The notes under the pieces: generated by a model
What the model saw: only the letters and a program-made list of their open reading frames with translations
What the model was told of the DNA's origin: nothing
Database searches by the model: none
Translations under genes and position numbers: made by a program
From: Teratosphaeria epicoccoides
Lineage: Eukaryota; Ascomycota; Dothideomycetes; Mycosphaerellales; Teratosphaeriaceae
Assembly (NCBI GenBank): GCA_021401465.1
Contig: JADDMT010000072.1
Coordinates: forward strand, 97,416-161,415
DNA length: 64,000 nt
Reading direction: 5' to 3'
Part shown: in pieces, positions 31,914-42,641 of the stretch
Layout of the letters: the number at the start of each line of letters is the position of its first letter
Numbering within the stretch: the stretch's first letter is position 1

Positions 31914-33387
31914 TGTGACGGGCGTATGCGAATGTTGTGTCGCGCAAATGCAGTGACTGGCTTCGTTCGAGCTTACCGAAGTAAGCCGGGATGGTTAGGT
32001 TGGAGCGTCGGGGCGTTGAGAACAGCAGTTCGTCCACGACGTAATTGTTTCAGGGATATGCCAATCACCAATTTTCGTGAAAAGACAGCTCACAACCAAG
32101 ATTACGCGGAAAGGAGCGTGGACAACTGAATGTGCTCCCAGCAGGAGAAGTTCTATAATATCTACGTGGACCGGAAAGGATCCTTCAGCCTGCAAGGTTG
32201 AGATACGTAGACGTGCGACGGTGCAACGGTACGCGTCTCCCCTATCTCCTAGAAACGCTGTCAGGGTTTCCCGCGTTTTGACGCAGATCTACTCGGCGTC
32301 GAGACCGGAATATTGCCCCGACTGACAACAATCAGCCAGACCAAGCAATGACAAGGCTCACCCGAAACGCACGATCAATGCTTCGCTCAGCCAAAGGCTA
32401 AGTCGTGGCAACGCCCCACTATGCTCGCCCACACCGAGACGGGCGAGGGACACTAATGCCAAATGTCCTTGGTCTGTCACACGAGAGTGTGAGGAGGGAC
32501 CATTTCTGATCGCACATGCATCACCGTTTCAGATCGCACGGTGGAAGGCACACGGGTGTTCTATCACATGTTGCGATGTTCTGCTCTGGCTGCGGATGAC
32601 AACATACATGCTCGTGGAGAGCTGCAGAGCGAAATCGTTGAGGCCAATGGAGGCTTCGCGTTCGGAGCTCAGAAGGAGGAAACCGGAAGCCGGATGTATG
32701 TACCTTCGACTGTGTATCGCAAGTATCACAATCATGCCGAGAGGCAGCGACTCGTCATTGTTCAATGATCAAGGTCAAGCAAATTCATTGTTGTCTGGAA
32801 GCTGGTTTGGTACTGACTGTTACCGCTCGTGGCTGTGGTAGACGGCACGCGGTCGTCAGGACCAATTGCGTCCGACGCTTCTCGAGGAGGGCCATGCCTA
32901 CAACGACGCAAGCCACAAAGCATAACGACGGGTTGCTCCCTCACTCCGCGCCCGTGGCCCCTGGAAGGGTCGCTTAAGGATCGTGCCAATGATGTTGAAG
33001 TCGTCAAGTCCTGCACGACTTCTCTCTCGACCCATCTCAGCGGGATGGTCACACATATGTAACATGACAAAGGTCATTCTAGGGCTGCTGGCGTCCGTCG
33101 AGTCGTGTTTCAGAGATCAGGAGAAGGTGTCGAACCCAACCTGTGGGATTTTCGCACGTCACAATCTGCATGTGGTCTATGCTTCAAGCTTAGGTAGGAG
33201 GTAGTCGTTTAAAGTTTACAAAGCACAAGGGTTTTGCATTGTGGATAGAAGTCCAGTCCACGGTGGCGCTGCGAGAGATTATCTCCCCAACCCGACGACG
33301 ATAGGTTCCCGCCTTCGCTCTTCCGTGTGGTGCTCGAGCAGACAACATATCTCTCGACATTATTGCAACCACTCACGTACAGCGATC
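31914..33387. other. Divergent intergenic region between the transporter and UDP-galactopyranose mutase genes
   Basis: 1.47 kb shared upstream region of two surface-glycan-type genes. No coding sequence is supported. Many short frames exist on both strands. It probably holds both promoters. Confidence 0.5.
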
Positions 33388-35303
33388 ATGTCGGGTCACA
33401 AGCGAGGGATGAGCAAGGCCACCGGGGAACAAATGTAAGCTTTGCACGTAGCTACCTGGTCGCGGCTTGAAGCCTCAAATGCCCGTCAAGAGCACAGCAC
33501 CCGGAGCCGACACCGCTTCTCGATGCGGAGACGCCAAAGGGACGACATCCAGCGATTCAAATCTGTCTGGGCTCCCACAGCGCACATACCTCAAGACCTT
33601 CATGGTCACGATCTTGGCATCGAGGTTGGGTGAGAGATTGCTAACACAGCCGCAGCGATGTCGATGTGCTCGTGATCGGTGCCGGACCAACTGGGCTTGG
33701 TGCAGCAAAGCGTCTCAACCAGATCGTAAGCTGATGCAACAGTCGATCACTGGCCAAGAGAGACGCTGACGGCAGCAGGGTGGCCCCTCGTGGCTGATTG
33801 CCGACTCCAACGAGGTGCCTGGTGGCTTGGCCTCGACCGACGTGACCCCTGAGGGCTTCTTGTATGATGTGGGCGGCCATGTCATCTTCTCGCATTACAA
33901 ATACTTCGACGACTGCATCGATGAGGCGCTTCCAAAGGCGGACGACTGGTACCAGCACCAGCGTATCTCCTATGTCCGCTACAAGGGCTTGTGGGTGCCC
34001 TACCCGTTCCAAAACAACATTTCCATGCTGCCGAAGGAGGACCAGGTGCTGTGCCTCGATGGCATGATCGATGCCGCGTTGGAAGCGAGAGTGTCCAACA
34101 CGAAGCCGAAAGACTTTGACGAGCATGCATTGCGGACTATGGGCAAGGGTATTGCCGATATTTTCATGAGACCATACAACTACAAGGTGTGGGCTGTGCC
34201 CATGACCAAGGTGAGTTCTGCAACTTTCCCGGCCTGCTGTGTGCACCCGTTAACACAATCAGATGCAATGCTCATGGCTCGGTGAGCGTGTCGCTACCCC
34301 CAACCTGAAGCTCGTCACGAAGAACGTCGTCCTCAATAAGACCGCCGGTAACTGGGGTCCCAACGCTACCTTCCGCTTTCCAGCACACGGCGGGACTGGC
34401 AACATCTGGATCAGGGTGGCCGAGACCCTACCAAAAGAGAAGACACGTTTTGGTGAGCATGGAAAGGTCCAATACGTGGATGCCGATAACAAGAGAGTGC
34501 TCATGGGTGACGGCACAACAATCAACTACGGGAAGTTGATCAGCACCATGGCGGTTGACAGCTTGGCCGAGGCGATGCGGGATGACGAGCTGGTCAAGTT
34601 GACCAAGGAGCTCTACTACAGCACGACACACGTCATTGGCGTTGGCATCCGTGGCTCGCGCCCTGAACGCATCGGTGATAAGTGTTGGCTCTACTTCCCA
34701 GAGGATAATTGCCCCTTCTACCGTGCAACCATCTTCTCCAACTACTCGCCAAACAACCAGCCAGACGCTAGCAAGAAGCTGCCAACGCAGCAACTTGCAG
34801 ATGGCAGCAAGCCGATCGACCCCTCGGCCAGGGAGGGCCCATACTGGAGCATCATGCTCGAAGTGTCCGAGTCGAGCATGAAGCCGGTGGACCAGGTCAA
34901 TCTCCTGAAAGACAGCATCCAGGGTCTCATCAACACGGATATGCTCAAGCCAGAGGACGAGATCGTCTCCACATACCACCGTCGCTTCGACCACGGCTAC
35001 CCTACGCCATCTCTCGAGCGTGATGGCGTTCTCAAGCAGCTCCTCCCGCGATTGCAGGAGCAGGACATCCTGTCGCGTGGCCGTTTCGGCAGTTGGAAGT
35101 ACGAGGTTGGCAACCAGGACCACAGCTTCATGCTGGGTGTCGAGGCTGCAGACCACATCGTCAACGGCGCTGCCGAGCTGACACTCAACTACCCCGACTT
35201 CGTTAACACTCGTGTGAACAACGAGAGGCGTCTCGTCGACGGTGCGCAGTTCTTCAAAAGCAAGAAGGGTATCAGGAACAGCGAGCTCCCATTGAGGCCG
35301 TAG
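33388..35303 (+). CDS. UDP-galactopyranose mutase
   Basis: This FAD enzyme converts UDP-galactopyranose to UDP-galactofuranose, the donor for galactomannan and other cell-wall galactofuranose glycans. Four exons, 33388-33434, 33656-33725, 33779-34210 and 34263-35303, give 529 residues. The introns are 221, 53 and 52 bp. The FAD-binding start DVDVLVIGAGPTGLGAAKRL is preceded by a short N-terminal exon (MSGHKRGMSKATGEQ). Conserved blocks are YDVGGHVIFSHYKYFDD, YPFQNNISMLPKEDQ, NCPFYRATIFSNYS and STYHRRFDHGYPTP. The arginines that bind the sugar-phosphate are expected in RGSRPERIGDKCW. Length is close to the Aspergillus enzyme (about 510). The first intron is long for this window, so the exact N-terminus is the least certain part. 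Confidence 0.95.
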
Positions 35304-36280
35304 GCATGCTTGGCTGGTACAAATGCTGAAGGCGGACTCTGTGGAGTTGTCGAGACGTCATTGGCCTGCAGGTGCGCACAGACAGAGGCTTTACCAGATC
35401 TACATGGCATGCACGCCACAGGTGCCAGCAGTGCAGCGTAAAAGTAGAGCGCATTCGCGCGAGTTTAGAAATACCCATACCTGCTCATCAATCGAGACAG
35501 TCCCTCCCCCAGCCGCTCGCTGCGGGTCCACAATCAGCCTACTGTTACCCGCGCATTCTGCGTTCTTGCCAAGATCTTTGCGACCCGGTCGGTAAGCATG
35601 TCTCAGTCTCCAGCATCTCCACTTCCGAACCCCACGTACGCACGAGAGGCCTCCGGGCTCCGCAAGCAAGACGACACCCGAAGCAGCTCCATCCCGCTCC
35701 TCCTCCTCCTCCTGGAGCGCATCGTCTCGCGTACGCCGAGGAAGCAGTTTTGTTTGAAACCGACCTTAGGTGTCAAACAACCCCGTCGTGCGTCCCATCC
35801 TGCTACCTTTCTGGGAGAGAGCGCAAACATACCCGTTTCCCGGCTCTTTGATTCTGGATCTCCAGGTCTTTTTTTTTGCGGAGGGGGGGTTTCTGTGGAG
35901 ATCCCGAGGGCGGGCAGGTAGGTAGGTGGGCATTTTCGGAGCATGAGCGCGCGCGCGCGAGGAAGACGACGAGGGGAGCATTTCGCGGAGAGATTGCCCT
36001 TGTGTCGACTAGGTGGGGGTTTCAAGAGAGCTCGTTTGTTGTTGTTGTTGTTGTTGTTGTGGGGTCGCGTTTTGGGGTCGAGCGAAGCGGTCTCAGGACT
36101 TTTCTTGAGTAGTGGGATTCTCGGACGAGGTGCGTGGTGGAGTGCAAGGGGGTTGGGACCGGCGTAGAATTACGGGGATTGATTGTTTTCTGTCACAAGA
36201 TGGGTCGAGAGAATCTGGAGGGAGTGGGGAACGAGGATGGAGACGAATCAGCTTAGGAATGGAAAAAAGCCACCACAAAC
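35304..36280. other. Intergenic region with simple repeats
   Basis: Convergent spacer. Contains CTC runs near 35700, a T9 run near 35870, a (CG)n patch near 35950 and a (TTG)n tract at 36036-36061. No gene is supported. Confidence 0.5.
36036..36061. repeat. (TTG)n microsatellite
   Basis: About eight TTG units. Confidence 0.9.
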
Positions 36281-38983
36281 TCAGGATCCCATCGCCCACG
36301 GCATCGCGACCGCCTCCACCGTCCTGGGCCTCCGATACGTGTACCCGAAAAACGCGCCCTTCTTCCGCATCTCCATGACCTGCCTCCCTACCTGCTCGTC
36401 CCGCAACAGCTTATCCCTCGGCCGTTTCTTCTCCTTTTTCAGCCTCTGCGGCCTCTCGTCCACCTCGCCCCGCTGAACATGCACCTCCGCCATCCTGTCC
36501 GCCTTCCACTTCGCCCATCCACGACCGAGATGCTCCTTGAGCTTCTGCAGCTCCTCGTCCGTGCAGTTTTCGAAGCCCAGCTCGGCCTTCTCCCGATTCA
36601 GATTTTGTCCTCGCCACCGAGCAAAATATGCTGGCCCTAGCACTGCCCGTGCAGTCGCCTCATCCATTTCCTCACCGAGCCGCTCGACGATACTCATGTA
36701 CCCAGAAGACTCATCCGTGGCGATGTCTTTCTCGTCCTCGAAGTACTTGGTAATGGACTGATGCTCCTTCACTCTCGGCACGAAAGGCGGCTGCATCAGG
36801 TGCAGCTGGGACCACGGGATGCCTCTGAAGAAGGGGTGGCTCTTGATCTCTTCCGCACCATCTGGGAAGACGTGCCTCGCTAATGGGCTTGGAGCTGTGG
36901 ACATGCGTCGACCAACGCGACCTTCCGAACGCCGATATTGATGCGAGCTCAAGCGAACCTCCTTGTCCGTAATGATGCCCTGCATGAGATCAATGGCGAT
37001 CGGGCTAGGCGGTGGCAGCAGCCGTCTGCTCTCGGAGCTTGGTCTCGACCAACGCTCCTGCTGCGCAAAGTGCAGATTGGCACGGTGGCGGCAGATTGCC
37101 TCTTTCGTCGCGGCACGATTCTCGCAGTAGAATGGCGTCCGACCGTACAGGCATTCGTACAGGATGATGCCGATGCTCCACCAGTCGCAGCGGCCATCGT
37201 ACGGTTGACCTTGGATGACCTCTGGCGCCATGTATTGACTGGTACCCACAACGCTCCTGGCCAGCTTCCTGCGTTCGGTCCGGTTTCTGTAGTTCAGTAG
37301 ACCCTCTCGTTTCGCGCACTCCTCGGGGTCCAGCCTTGGTCTCGCCCTTCGTTCTACACGGGGATCTCCCTTGGCTTCTGCTTCTTTCTCAGCGAACTCC
37401 TCCGCCACATCTTGCTCGTCACCGTCAATCTTGATGCCCAATCTGTCGAGCAGGTTGTAGCGTTGGTTGGAGTGATACGCCTGACAGTGAGACCAGTGCC
37501 CGTCAAAAGCCAGGCCAAAGTCAGAGATTTTGAGATGTCCAGATGCGCTGATCAGAAAGTTGTCCGGTTTGACGTCGCGATGAATCCACTTCATTTTGTG
37601 GGCTTCTTCGATGCAGAGGATCATCTCGGCCACGTACTACTTGGCGACATCCTCATCCAAAACATCTTCGCGGAGCAAGAGACCCAAGAAGTCGCCGCCT
37701 ATCATGTACTCCATCACGAGATACAGGTTGGTGTTATCTTGGAGGCTGGCGATGAGAGGCACGACCCACCGCGAGCCCTCGGCATTGACCAGGAAGTCTC
37801 GCTCGGCCCTCAGATGGCCTTCTTGACAGGCCCGTAGCATCTCGGACTTGCGAATGACCTTCATCGCGAAGACATCTGACAGCGGCTTGCCGGCAGGCAG
37901 AGCCTTTCGCGCTGCTGTCCCGTCGAGCGTACTGACGCAGGTCGTCGCGGCTGAGCCACCTTTCTGTGTCCCGAGCACGTGTCGATCCTGGCGGTTGATG
38001 GCTGCACAAGCTTCATGTTCCGTGACCAGCTTGACGACACCAAAGCTGCCCTTGCCCAAAACCCGGAGCACGTCGAAGCCGGCGATCGAGATGCCTTTGT
38101 AGTTGTGACGAGGTACAGAAGTGGCCTTCAGGACACGCAGTTGACGGAGGTGCTCGCGCTCAGCCAGTACCCATTGTTGGCGGATGCGCTCCCGCTGGTC
38201 GTGCGACAGACCGCGGTCAGCTAGAGCGCGGTCCATCCTCTTGCGTCTCATTGTCCGCGGCGACGGCTCGAAAAGGTGACTGTAATGTGTTTCCAGGTAT
38301 ATCTTGGCAGCGGCAGCTTGCTCCACAGTGACCACGGATGGCTCAACATTATCGACCGGTGCCTCCTGAACGGGGATCAAGATGAATCTGCCGACGTCCT
38401 CCTCGATCGGGGCTAGGGCGGGCTCCTCTATCGAGGTCTTGCTGTCTTTGAGACACTCTTCCGGCGTCGCATGCTTCCAGCGGGCGCTGGGCGAAGAAAG
38501 TGAAGTTGCCGGTGTTGAGAAGAGACTTGGTGAGGCTGACCAAATCGAGTCGACAGGCGAGGTCGACACGGGCCGACGGACGAGCGTGCCTGTCGCATTG
38601 GCAACGGGCTCATTGTTCTGCCCTCCTTCTTGACTCTTCTCACTGCCATCCGGGGTGGACATGATCGCATCGCCAGCACCGTCCACGAAGCGTACGGAGC
38701 ATTGTCGGCGTGGACGAGGAGCACCAGGGGTCTCGCCGCTTGACCAGAAGTCGCGCATGCGAGTCATGGCCGACTTGGTCGGAGTGACCGGCAATAATTC
38801 TGGTTCGGAAGTCATGGTTGTTGGTGAGGCAGTCGGGCGTCTGAAGATCCGGGAAGCTGTGCGTTTCAACCTCTTGAAGCCAGGCTCCTTGGCGGATTCC
38901 GAGCAACGCCGTTTGAGGCCGAGTTCTTGTACCGATCCGGACTTGACAGATGGAGAGCGGCGCCTGAGGCTGAAGAATCGCAT
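36281..38983 (-). CDS. NDR/AGC-type Ser/Thr kinase with an in-frame TAG in the kinase domain (PUK1-like)
   Basis: One continuous minus-strand frame of 901 codons from ATG at 38983 is interrupted only by TAG at 37637-37639 (codon 449). Order: a Ser/Pro/Arg-rich N-terminus; a MOB-binding region at about 225-290 (KIYLETHYSHLFEPSPRTMR); the P-loop LGKGSFGVV (about 310); the catalytic lysine in VFAMKVIRKS; and after the TAG, YVAEMILCIEEAHKMKWIHRD, KPDNFLISASGHLKISDFGL, VVGTSQYMAPEV and a C-terminal hydrophobic motif FFGYTYRRP. Relatives have Trp-Tyr at the TAG-TAC position, so UAG to UGG would restore the kinase. No intron can bypass the stop because both flanks are conserved. It is either a pseudogene from one nonsense change, or a gene needing A-to-I editing or readthrough. 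Without correction the product lacks all catalytic loops. Confidence 0.85.
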
Positions 38984-39816
38984 GTTGATGCTGGAAAATA
39001 ATGCTGCGGATTAGTACATGCACGGACGGTTTTGGATGGGATGGTGAGAAGCTGTGTCAGAGTGGGATTCCACGGCCAGGAAAGCTGAGATGACATGTAT
39101 ACGTTGTCTCACATCTGTTGATGCCCGCTGCATTTGGATCGTGGCAAGCACTTCCTGTTATGGCGAGATGAAGAAGGAGCGTTCCCGTCTCGTCTCATTA
39201 GGAAGGTGATGTAGGTGGGGCAGCCACGCAGCAGTCAACCTGTGCCCATTGCGACTTCCTGCTGTTCCTTCCTGTTGTTCCTTCCTTCCTGCTGTTCCTT
39301 CCTGTTGTTCCTTCCTTCCTGCTGTTCGTCCCTTCCTGCTGTTCGTTCCTTCCTGCCGTTCGTTCCTTCATGCTGTTCCTTTCTTCCTGCTGTGCCCGAG
39401 CCTTCTTCACCATCAAAACATGGTCGAGCAAGTCCAGACGTACAAGTGTGCATCCCCGCTGTTCGACGCTGTCCAAGAAGCTGCTCTGCCAGTCACAACG
39501 ACGATGAGATGCCGCTTGATTCCAATTACTGTAATTGGCCTCGGGGCGACTTTTGAACATGCTCCGGCCTCAAGCAAGACTTATTCAGCTGCACTCAGAA
39601 TCAGATGATTGCATGACTGCAGTGTGTCACACTCTGGACATGTATTTCGCCGATGATCGACATCATAATGGCTTTGGGTACAACGTGACCTACCAAGTGC
39701 ACCTCGGCACGCTGAATAGATGCTAAGGAAATGTCGCTGATGACATTCCTTGAACCTCCTCAACATCGATATCCCACAGTCGTTTCTAGCGCTGCATAGC
39801 GGGAAGGTGCCTCACA
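38984..39816. other. Intergenic region with a minisatellite
   Basis: Divergent spacer between the kinase and the beta-propeller gene. It includes the CTTCCTGCTGTT repeat block and no supported gene. Confidence 0.5.
39254..39394. repeat. CTTCCTG(C/T)TGTTC minisatellite
   Basis: About 140 bp of imperfect 12-16 bp pyrimidine-rich units (CTTCCTGCTGTTC and CTTCCTGTTGTTC variants). It is asymmetric: C and T on the plus strand. Confidence 0.85.
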
Positions 39817-40920
39817 ATGGCCAAGACAGCAGCAACTCTGGTCCTGGCCTGCATAGCCTCTGGCCTCCTCGCATCGCCAATCCTCGATTCACGACAAGAC
39901 TCGCGCTTCACTTTCTACCCTCTCAACACCCCTCTCGCCGGCCCTTGTGACCTCGCAGTCGGCTCAGATGGCGCACTCTGGGGCGAGTCTATCTTGGTCA
40001 ACCATATCTTCCGCATCAATTCGACTTCTGGAGATGTAGAAGAATACCCAATTCCCTCCACCACTCCGTTGAGTAACGCCACCATTCCAGGCGTGAGCAG
40101 CCAGATCGAGGACCGCACCGCGTTCTCCTGCGCCATCCGGGAAGGAGCCGACGGCAATCTTTACGCAAGTAATGGGCTCCGAAATCAGCTGGTTCGCATT
40201 GATCCTTTCACCAAAGCCATCAAGGTGTTCGAGATTGAGCCCTTGAATCCTCTGGGGGACCTGCAGCCGTTCAATGATCTCTACTCGGCCAACGACGGCA
40301 TCTACGTTACGCAGACAACCGGAAATGCCTTCTCCTTCTTCAATTTCACCACCGAAACCTTTACAACCTACGACGTGCCAACACTCCTGTCCCTCCCACT
40401 AGGCCTCTTTGTGGCATCAAATGGCATCGTATACATAGCAGAGATGCTCAGCAACAATATCTTGACCTTTGATCCCACCACGAAAGCCATGAACGAATAC
40501 GCCCTCCCAGAACCTGCCCAGTTTCCGACCGTGATCCGTGCTGAGAAGAATGGGTACGTCTACTTTGCCCTCTTCACCGGTAATGGCATTGGTCGTATTT
40601 CCACGGAGAACCACGATATTGAGATCTACCACACGAATGAAACAGGTGGCATCGGAGCCGAGGATACCATCGACCAATACGGAGGAGTCTGGTATAGTTA
40701 CTTCGAACTCGATGCTTTGGCAAGACTTGATACGACGACGCTGGATTACAGCTACATCAACTTCCCAGCGACGGGAGATGATGCAGGCTTAAACGGCGCG
40801 GCCGGCGACCTGCCTCCCTTCGTGGATGTAGCTGTGAATTACGGTCCTGGTGACGCGGTATATTTCACGGATATCCAAGGAAACCGGGTAGGTCGGTATG
40901 ATATCTCTGGCTTGTACTGA
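39817..40920 (+). CDS. Secreted beta-propeller protein, virginiamycin B lyase-like
   Basis: A single exon of 367 residues with a signal peptide (MAKTAATLVLACIASGLLAS) followed by RQDSRFTFYPL. The body has repeated propeller blades of the streptogramin-lyase/SMP-30 type: GPCDLAVGSDGALWGES, REGADGNLYASNG, SNGIVYIAEMLSNNILTFD, QYGGVWYSYFELDALARLD and DIQGNRVGRYDISG. Bacterial Vgb proteins linearise streptogramin antibiotics. Fungal secreted relatives are common, but their substrates are mostly unknown, so a lactone- or ring-opening role is only a possibility. Several N-glycosylation sequons (NST, NAT, NFT) support secretion. The frame is complete. Confidence 0.82.
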   Translation: MAKTAATLVLACIASGLLASPILDSRQDSRFTFYPLNTPLAGPCDLAVGSDGALWGESILVNHIFRINSTSGDVEEYPIPSTTPLSNATIPGVSSQIEDRTAFSCAIREGADGNLYASNGLRNQLVRIDPFTKAIKVFEIEPLNPLGDLQPFNDLYSANDGIYVTQTTGNAFSFFNFTTETFTTYDVPTLLSLPLGLFVASNGIVYIAEMLSNNILTFDPTTKAMNEYALPEPAQFPTVIRAEKNGYVYFALFTGNGIGRISTENHDIEIYHTNETGGIGAEDTIDQYGGVWYSYFELDALARLDTTTLDYSYINFPATGDDAGLNGAAGDLPPFVDVAVNYGPGDAVYFTDIQGNRVGRYDISGLY

Positions 40921-42641
40921 AAGGACGATATTCATTTGGCCGGCAGCGTTCTCAGCATCAGTGGTTTGTGTTGAGAACGAAGATGCATCAAAATGACATA
41001 ACCTCCCCAAAAAACACATTAATTCTAAGCTTTTCAAGATCTACCAAAAAACACATTAATTCTAAGCTTTTCAAGATCTACCAAAAAACACAGCTATTCA
41101 GAAGTGCAGAAGTGTTCCATCAACGGCTTGTCGACTATCTTGAGGATCTTACATTAACGTACCCCACTGCGAGTTGGGCGAAGCACCTGGCGGGCGCCTT
41201 CACCATAGGTTGTGAGACACGCCGGACGTTAACTCCGTCCGCGCCCAGAGGCAAAGGTACTACGCACTAGTCTCACCAGTGTGCCTACGGTGTCTTGCGG
41301 ATAATTCGACTTCACGGCTAATCACGTCCACGAATGGAAGGAGTGCGTGTTGCATTCCTCACCGCGCACTGCCAGCAGTCCGCCACAGTCTTGATACCGA
41401 GAAGTCTCGTCTCGTCAAACTACCATCAGCCTGGAACAGCGACGCCGAGACAATGCTGGATTCGTCCGTCTCGGTACGCCTTCTCGCTGTATAGAACCAG
41501 GTCAGGCGACGCCGTAACGTCACGTTCCCCGAGTCCCTCAGCTTTGCCGGCAAAGGCTTATCGCGATGCAGAGACGACCAGGATAGTAGATGCGAAGGAC
41601 GACCGTATACGCACCAAGCAAGAGGGCAGTCTTGGCATAGATGACGGAAGCAGTCTTCATATGCCACGATGCTTATGTCGACTCAGCTTTGCAGTGAATG
41701 GAGGTCAAATCCCTTGGCATTCAGTCTCGATCTGACCTACGAGAGAATGGCTTTGGCGAAGAAATCCTCGAGAGCCATCCAAGGGCTTTGCAGACGTGCA
41801 TTGCGCATGGTAGTACGCCAGGTACGAGGCACGCTTGCCACCAGCACTGAAACTAGTCCACAGTATGACATCCACGTAGCACAGGCAAATCTGTGATCTT
41901 CTCGCTGTCACCGCCCGGTTCATTACTAAGATCTGACGTTTCGCAATGGCTTCATTGACACGAACCGCGACCATAACCGTACAATTGCCCATTGGCGGCC
42001 CTTCGTAGTCCATGAAGTACGAATCGCTTCTAGAACTTTCGCCGCCTAGGTGCACAGCGCGACTGCGCCTTCACCTTTCAATACGGCCATCTGACCCGAA
42101 AGCGTGTCCGGGAAAAGTCAACGCACAAGACACAGTCTCAGATGACGGCCACGTACGACTTGACCCATTACGCCATCTGGCACTCAAGATGTCAGAACTG
42201 AGTCGCGTATCAAATGAAGCAGTGAGGTCAAGTCTGTGTGGGAGCTGCTTGATGTGCAAACGTCCTGCGCCTGGCCAAGGGCATACTGGTTACCCCGCTC
42301 GGGTTGAGTATGGTCAACGCAAGCAGAGGATCCATCCAGGGCGGGACTGTCACTATTGGGTCCCAATGACTAGTGCTCGTGCATACCGGTGCATATCTAA
42401 GGTCTGTATACGAGGGGAAAGATCAACATCATGATAGGAGTCTCCACCACAACAACAGCAGACGCATTCAAGAAAAGCAAGATACTCCTGATGGACATCA
42501 TGTCCACTGATAACAACGGCCTCAATTGTACGTATATCTATCTTGGGAGATGCCTCATCGCAAGGCCTCCTGATCGTCACCCACCGACAGACTTTGTCTG
42601 AAAGCCTCTGTCAAGACATCTGCCAACGTCTTGTCCTCAAC
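40921..42641. other. Gene-poor region at the start of a decayed tract
   Basis: Contains the 37-bp duplication at 41007. Short broken frames on both strands (for example MDYEGPPMGNCTVMVAVR near 41980 on the minus strand) may be relics. Nothing intact was found. Confidence 0.4.
41007..41092. repeat. 37-bp tandem duplication
   Basis: Two perfect 37-bp AT-rich units (41007-41043 and 41044-41080) followed by the first 12 bp of a third. Each unit includes an AAGCTTTTCAAGATCT stretch. Confidence 0.95.

Noticed and set aside
33641..34525. Minus-strand frames across the UDP-galactopyranose mutase gene
   Set aside because: Shadows of the mutase exons.
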